From Vacuolonema iberomarrocanum LEGE 07170 (GTDB lineage Bacteria; Cyanobacteriota; Cyanobacteriia; Elainellales; Elainellaceae), in NCBI GenBank assembly GCA_015207365.1, contig JADEXA010000068.1:1-35160 (forward strand): a stretch of 35,160 bases of DNA, read 5' to 3'. The notes beneath the pieces are model-generated. The model was given only the letters and a program-made list of their open reading frames with translations, was not told where the DNA came from and made no database searches. Shown piece by piece: positions 30,661 to 35,160 of the stretch. The stretch's first letter is position 1; every line of letters begins with the position of its first letter. The position numbers were made by a program, and so were the translations under genes.

Positions 30661-33600
30661 TTACTCGATGCCTTCGATGCGATCCTCAGCTTCTTGATAG
30701 AGTTCGCGGAGGCGATCGAGGTTTTCTTCGCTGGTTTCCCAGTAGCCGCGTCCGTTGACTTCCAGCAGCGTGGTTACCATTTTGCGGAAGGAGTGGGGGT
30801 TGAGGTTCATCAGCCGCTGGCACATCTCTTCGTCTTGGATGAAGGTGGCGTTGGTATCTTCGTAGACCCAGTTGTCCACCGCACCTGCCGTTGCCGACCA
30901 GCCCATGGTGTTCACTAGGCGCTTCGAGACCTCGCGTACCCCTTCGTAGCCGTGGGAGAGCATGCCTTCGTACCACTTGGGGTTGAGCAGCTTGGTGCGG
31001 GCATCGAGCCGGACGGTTTCCGACAGGGTGCGCACCTGGGCATTGGCCGTGGTGGTATCAGCGACATAGGCATTGGGCTGCTTGCCATCGCCCCGCAGGC
31101 GTCCGACCAGCTTGGTGGGGTCGGAGTCGAAGTAGTGGGACACGTCGGTGAGGGAGATTTCCGACGAATCGAGGTTCTGGAACGTGACATCCACCGTCTT
31201 CAGGGTGCTCTCGAAGATATCCTTCGATTCCTCCATCACCCCAGGGTTATCGGAGTTGAAGGCAAAGCCCTTCCGCGACAGGTACATATTCTGGAGCTCG
31301 GATTCCTCTTCCCAGGTACTATTTTCTACCGCCAAGTTAACGTTCGCCGCATAGGAGCCAGAGGCATTGGAGAAGACGCGGGTGGCCGCTTGCCGCAGAT
31401 CCACCTTCATCTCTTCCGCTTGCTTCAGGGCATGCTTACGGACGAAGTTCATTTCGATGGGTTCGTCGGCTTCTGCGGCCATCTTGATGGCGCGATCGAG
31501 CAGGTTCATCTGGTTGATGAACAGGTCGCGGAAGACGCCGGAGCAATTCACCACCACATCGACGCGGGGGCGACCCAATTCTTCCAGGGAAAGCAGCTCC
31601 AGCTTGTTCACCCGTCCCAGGGAGTCGGGAACCGGGCGAACGCCCACCAGCCACATCACCTGTGCCAGCGATTCGCCGTAGGTCTTGATGTTGTCGGTGC
31701 CCCACAGCACAAAGGAGATGGTTTCGGGGTAGTTGCCGCCGTTGGAGGCTTGCTCCCGTGCTAGGAGGCGATCGACCACCACCTGCGCCGACTGCACCGC
31801 AGCGGTGGTGGGAATCGACTGGGGATCGAGGGCATGGATGTTCTTGCCCGTGGGCAACACATCGGGGTTACGGATGGGGTCGCCGCCGGGGCCGGGGAGG
31901 ACATATTCCCCTTCCAAACCCTTCAGCAATGCGCCCAGTTCGTTATCGGCACAGACCTGTTTCAGGCAGAACTCCAGGTACTCGAACAGGGGCTTCAGTG
32001 CTTCGGGATCCACATCGGGGTAGCCCGCCTCTGCCAGCGCCTCGACCCAGGGTGCCTTGCGTCCCAGGTTGAAGAAGTTGAGCTTGGTGATGAAGGACAC
32101 GCGCCCATCGGCATCGGTTTGCTCTTTCACCAGAGCGGCAACTGCTGTGCGAGTGGCTTGGTTGATGTCGTAGAGCAACTGCACATCGTCGAGGACACCG
32201 CGATCGCTCGCCTGGTAGACCTCATCCAGATCCCGGCCTAGGCTCTCGGCGATGATCCGCTGCAAGCTCTTGATTTCCTCCTCGGGGCGATCGAGTCCGG
32301 CGATGTTGACCAGGGTGGCGATCGCCTCCTCCGCACTGGGGGGCTTCCCGACCACATGCAAGCCGCAGGGCAACAGGCGCGACTCAATCTCCATCAGCTT
32401 GATGTAGATCTTGCCCACCAAGTTGTCCCGCTCCTCTTCCGACAGATCGGTGCCCGCTTCGGGCAAATCAATGTCCTTGTCGAGGTTGACCTGGCGCGAG
32501 AGCTCGATGATGGCGTTGATGATAGACGCCGCACGACCGCTAGCCTTGTTGGTTTGATACGACGCGATCAACTCGCTCAGTTCCTTCAGCCCTTTGTACA
32601 GCCCTGCGTTTTCAGCGGGGGGGGTGAGGTAGCTGATGGTTTCGGCATAGCTCCGACGTTTGGCGATCGTCGCTTCCGAGGGATTGTTGGCTGCGTAGTA
32701 GTAGAGGTTGGGAATAGAACCAATCAGGTTATCAGGGTAGCACTCGCCCGACATCCCCATCTGTTTCCCTGGCATAAATTCCAGTGACCCGTGGGTGCCA
32801 AAGTGCAGCACCGCATCCGCTTGCCACACCTTCTCCAGGAAGGTGTAGTAGGCGGCAAACCCGTGGTGGGGGCTGGCAGAGCGGGAGAACAGCAACCGCA
32901 TGGGGTCGCCCTCGTAGCCAAAGGTGGGTTGGACGCCGATGAACAGATTACCGAACTGCTTGCCGTACACCAGCAGGTTTTGCCCGTCGGTGTTGAGGTG
33001 TCCGGGAGGCGGTCCCCAGTTTTCCTCGAGCCGTTCGGAATAGGGGGTTAGCTTCTCATATTCCGCCACGGACATATGGTAAGCGACGTTGAGTTCCGGG
33101 CTAGCATACTGTGCCTGAGCATCATGGATCACCGCTTCCATCAAGGCTGCGGGTGATTCCGGCAGGTCTTCAATGGTGTAGCCATTGTGCTGGAGTCCCT
33201 TCATCACCTCGTAGATGGAGCCGAAGACATCCAGGTAGGCGGCAGTTCCCACGTTGCCTTTGTCCGGCGGGAAGCTGAAGACCGTAATGGCAACTTTCTT
33301 GTCGAGCTTAGGCTTGCGACGTAGGTTGGCCCACTTCATCGCCCGCTGGGCTACCGACTCGATCCGGTCTTGCAGGGCGATCGCCTTACCCGTAGCTCCA
33401 TCCCGTCCCGACAGGATGATCGGCTCGATCGCCCCATCCAGCTCCGGAATCGCGATTTGCAAGGCCACCTGAATGGGGTGCAGACCCAGGTCGCTATCCT
33501 GCCACTCTTCAGTGGTTTGGAACACCAGCGGCAGGGTCACCATGTAGGGACGGTTGAGCCGCTTGAGGGAGTCGATCGCCTTGGGATGGTCTTGCCGTGC

Positions 33601-34644
33601 GGGGCCACCTACCAGGGCAAACCCTGTCAGCGAGATGACGGTATCGACAATCGGCTTCTCAGAAACAGGGTCGTAGAAGTAAGCATCTACGGGCTTGGAG
33701 AAGTCTAGACCGCCCGCAAAAACGGGGATGACGCGAGCGCCCTGGCACTCGATTTCCTGCACCATCGCGACGTAATGGGCATCGTCGCCGGTGACCAAGT
33801 GCGTCCGTTGCAGCACCAGACCCACGGTAGGCATGAGGGGATCTTTCTGGTCATCGCCAATATCTCGACGCGACTCATGCCAGTTGAGGTATTCCTTCAA
33901 ATCCTCAAACATCTTGGGTGCGAGGGGATGCCAGATGCCCATGTCGGGGTAGGTGACCGGGTCTTTGTAGCTGAGGATCCGGTCGGCATTAGCAGGAAGT
34001 TCGGGCTTGACATACTTGTCGACCAGCATCAACAGGAAGTTCTCCAAATTGTTGGAGGAGCCCCCGAGCCAATATTGGAAGCTGAGCATGAAGTTGCGGG
34101 CATCCTGCGCCTTGTCCATCGGCAGGTACTTCAGCACCTTAGGCAAGGTGTTGAGCAGCTTCAGCATGGCATCTTGGAAGCTGCTGCCCGACTGTTCCTT
34201 GCGCTTCCGCATGAACTGGGCGATCGCACTCTTCGATTGCCCCAACTGTGCCATCGAGAAGCTGCCCAACTTGTTGAGCCGCATCACCTGAGGCATGGAG
34301 GGGAAGACGACCGCGACATCTAGGCGATCGCGCACAGGCTCCACTGCCGCTACGACCTTTTCAGCCAACTCTTCAATGAAGATGAGCGACGCGATAAAAA
34401 TATTCGCCTCGGCCACATCCTTCTTGAAATCTTCGTAATTTTCGTTGCTGCGGAGTTCCTCTAGCAAATAGCCGCTGATCTCGACGGCCATATTTGGGTT
34501 GTTCTGGTTGATCGAGTTGACAGCGGCTGAAAGGGCACTCTGATACTGCGGCTCCAGCACCACGTAAACCACCTTGACAAGCGCACGACCGTTTAGATCC
34601 TCTGGAACGATGTGACGGATGGCGGGCTTGACGTTTGTGAACAT
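30661..34644 (-). CDS. chlH: Magnesium chelatase, subunit H
   Basis: 1327 aa, the normal length for cyanobacterial ChlH. It binds protoporphyrin IX and, with ChlI/ChlD ATPases, inserts Mg2+ in the first committed step of chlorophyll synthesis. It starts MFTNVKPAIRHIVPEDLNGR, followed by the N-terminal DUF3479 region. The CobN/BchH core includes the FGTHGSLEFMPGKQMGMSGE stretch near the middle, with conserved His and Glu. The C-terminus ends DRLRELYQEAEDRIEGIE. AAGGAG precedes the ATG. Several HIP1 octamers lie inside. It is monocistronic by its terminator. An oxygen-independent ChlH paralogue elsewhere cannot be ruled out. Confidence 0.96.
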   Translation of the reverse strand: MFTNVKPAIRHIVPEDLNGRALVKVVYVVLEPQYQSALSAAVNSINQNNPNMAVEISGYLLEELRSNENYEDFKKDVAEANIFIASLIFIEELAEKVVAAVEPVRDRLDVAVVFPSMPQVMRLNKLGSFSMAQLGQSKSAIAQFMRKRKEQSGSSFQDAMLKLLNTLPKVLKYLPMDKAQDARNFMLSFQYWLGGSSNNLENFLLMLVDKYVKPELPANADRILSYKDPVTYPDMGIWHPLAPKMFEDLKEYLNWHESRRDIGDDQKDPLMPTVGLVLQRTHLVTGDDAHYVAMVQEIECQGARVIPVFAGGLDFSKPVDAYFYDPVSEKPIVDTVISLTGFALVGGPARQDHPKAIDSLKRLNRPYMVTLPLVFQTTEEWQDSDLGLHPIQVALQIAIPELDGAIEPIILSGRDGATGKAIALQDRIESVAQRAMKWANLRRKPKLDKKVAITVFSFPPDKGNVGTAAYLDVFGSIYEVMKGLQHNGYTIEDLPESPAALMEAVIHDAQAQYASPELNVAYHMSVAEYEKLTPYSERLEENWGPPPGHLNTDGQNLLVYGKQFGNLFIGVQPTFGYEGDPMRLLFSRSASPHHGFAAYYTFLEKVWQADAVLHFGTHGSLEFMPGKQMGMSGECYPDNLIGSIPNLYYYAANNPSEATIAKRRSYAETISYLTPPAENAGLYKGLKELSELIASYQTNKASGRAASIINAIIELSRQVNLDKDIDLPEAGTDLSEEERDNLVGKIYIKLMEIESRLLPCGLHVVGKPPSAEEAIATLVNIAGLDRPEEEIKSLQRIIAESLGRDLDEVYQASDRGVLDDVQLLYDINQATRTAVAALVKEQTDADGRVSFITKLNFFNLGRKAPWVEALAEAGYPDVDPEALKPLFEYLEFCLKQVCADNELGALLKGLEGEYVLPGPGGDPIRNPDVLPTGKNIHALDPQSIPTTAAVQSAQVVVDRLLAREQASNGGNYPETISFVLWGTDNIKTYGESLAQVMWLVGVRPVPDSLGRVNKLELLSLEELGRPRVDVVVNCSGVFRDLFINQMNLLDRAIKMAAEADEPIEMNFVRKHALKQAEEMKVDLRQAATRVFSNASGSYAANVNLAVENSTWEEESELQNMYLSRKGFAFNSDNPGVMEESKDIFESTLKTVDVTFQNLDSSEISLTDVSHYFDSDPTKLVGRLRGDGKQPNAYVADTTTANAQVRTLSETVRLDARTKLLNPKWYEGMLSHGYEGVREVSKRLVNTMGWSATAGAVDNWVYEDTNATFIQDEEMCQRLMNLNPHSFRKMVTTLLEVNGRGYWETSEENLDRLRELYQEAEDRIEGIE

Positions 34645-35034
34645 TCAAATAGCTCCTTCTCAAAGCATCGGCGAAACCTGATTCAAGCTCCAGCTCGGTC
34701 GTGCCATCTGCGATGAAGCAGAGGTCGGCATCCCTGCATCGGAGGTGGCGAACTGGAGTTCGGAAGACTAGCGATCGGCGAATCGAAAAAACGTTACAAA
34801 TAACTATTTATCAGAATCCCTTGCCAATTGGAGCTTTCGGCAGTCAGATGACACAATTCGATAAGAAGATCGAGATGTTTCGTTACAAACCTTGACTACT
34901 AGCTGAGTAATGGCTCATAATTCGCTTAATTTTTCTAAACAATTCATGCAAGTCAATCACTGTAAGGCTTCTGGTATAAAAACAAAGCGCCGGATGTCTG
35001 TGTTCAGCCCGATTTAATCATTCGGAACATCAGC
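34645..35034. other. 390-base chlH leader region
   Basis: CGTTACAAA occurs twice (about 34791 and 34883) in the same orientation. The region is AT-rich and ends at the IS630-family end. It should hold the chlH promoter; I cannot fix the start site. No gene is seen. Confidence 0.45.
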
Positions 35035-35158
35035 TATAGCGTTTCCTATTCTAGTGAGGTACACTTAGAATAGAATGTTTATTTCCTAGGGGACGACTTG
35101 AGGTGCAACCCTATTCGCTTGACTTCCGTAAAAAGATTATCGATATCTACGTTAAAGA
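35035..35158 (+). mobile_element. 5' end of an IS630-family insertion sequence (right window edge)
   Basis: Exact inverted copy of 1-124: TATAGCGTTTCCTATTCTAG at the inner boundary, then the leader and start of the transposase. The flanking base pairs differ from those at the left end, so these are two separate insertions. Confidence 0.85.
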
Positions 35159-35160
35159 AG
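35103..35160 (+). CDS. IS630-family transposase, N-terminal codons only (partial)
   Basis: GTG at 35103 gives MQPYSLDFRKKIIDIYVKE, open to the window edge. It is identical to the partial gene at 1-56 on the other strand; the rest is outside the window. Confidence 0.75.
   Translation, partial: MQPYSLDFRKKIIDIYVKE

Noticed and set aside
30952..31764. 270-aa open frame antisense to chlH
   Set aside because: Shadow of the GC-rich chlH coding frame; chlH is unambiguous on the other strand.
1..35160. Whole window as a composite transposon between inverted IS copies
   Set aside because: It contains essential resident genes (metG, chlH, ndhN); assembly breaks at a repeated IS explain the ends better.

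Overview
The window looks like one chromosomal contig from a cyanobacterium, probably filamentous. It carries chlH (chlorophyll synthesis), ndhN (cyanobacterial NDH-1), ldpA (clock input), a Ycf45-like R3H ATPase, a LabA-like NYN protein and a long LptC-like lipoprotein. The core genes are dotted with the HIP1 octamer GCGATCGC. Both ends are the same 124-bp sequence in inverted orientation: the 5' end of an IS630-family element, with its transposase running off each edge. This is how an assembly stops at a multi-copy insertion sequence.

Layout. 1-5 kb: accessory DNA (zinc alcohol dehydrogenase-like protein, GNAT, two unknown small proteins), then broken genes (LysR, ATP-grasp tail, an orphan with a stop). 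4.8-16 kb: core genes (universal stress protein, isochorismatase-fold hydrolase, ndhN-ldpA, Ycf45/R3H ATPase, metG, NYN protein, LptC-like). 16-24 kb: SDR and HAD enzymes, subtilase, a small unknown protein and a lipoprotein, separated by palindromic mini-elements and HIP1-bounded repeats. 22.7-25.5 kb: a histidine kinase and a NarL-type regulator flank a small exported protein. 25.9-30.5 kb: two decayed integrons with two toxin-antitoxin remnants between them. 30.6-34.6 kb: chlH with a clear terminator.

Main discovery. At 25862-27192 and 28974-30549 the same ~300-bp sequence occurs twice. It holds the first ~35 codons of an integron-integrase-like tyrosine recombinase on + and an attI-like leader. 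Small genes on - run away from it and end in attC-like imperfect palindromes (26331-26424, 29450-29539, 28974-29043, and a half site at 25862-25894). Homology between the copies stops exactly at the GTT expected for cassette insertion. The cassettes encode two GNATs, a DUF4145-like zinc-ribbon protein and an unknown 124-aa protein, and none contains HIP1. This reads as a duplicated integron platform that has lost its integrase.

Second discovery. At 18279-18794 palindromic mini-elements are nested: a 103-bp element was entered by a 90-bp and a 107-bp element, and the last by a 210-bp element with a 6-bp target duplication. Removing the insertions restores a perfect palindrome and the exact length of the intact copy at 11295-11397. 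Several unrelated palindromic families here share a ~100-bp size and TA-flanked ends.

All calls come from reading the sequence; no database search was possible.
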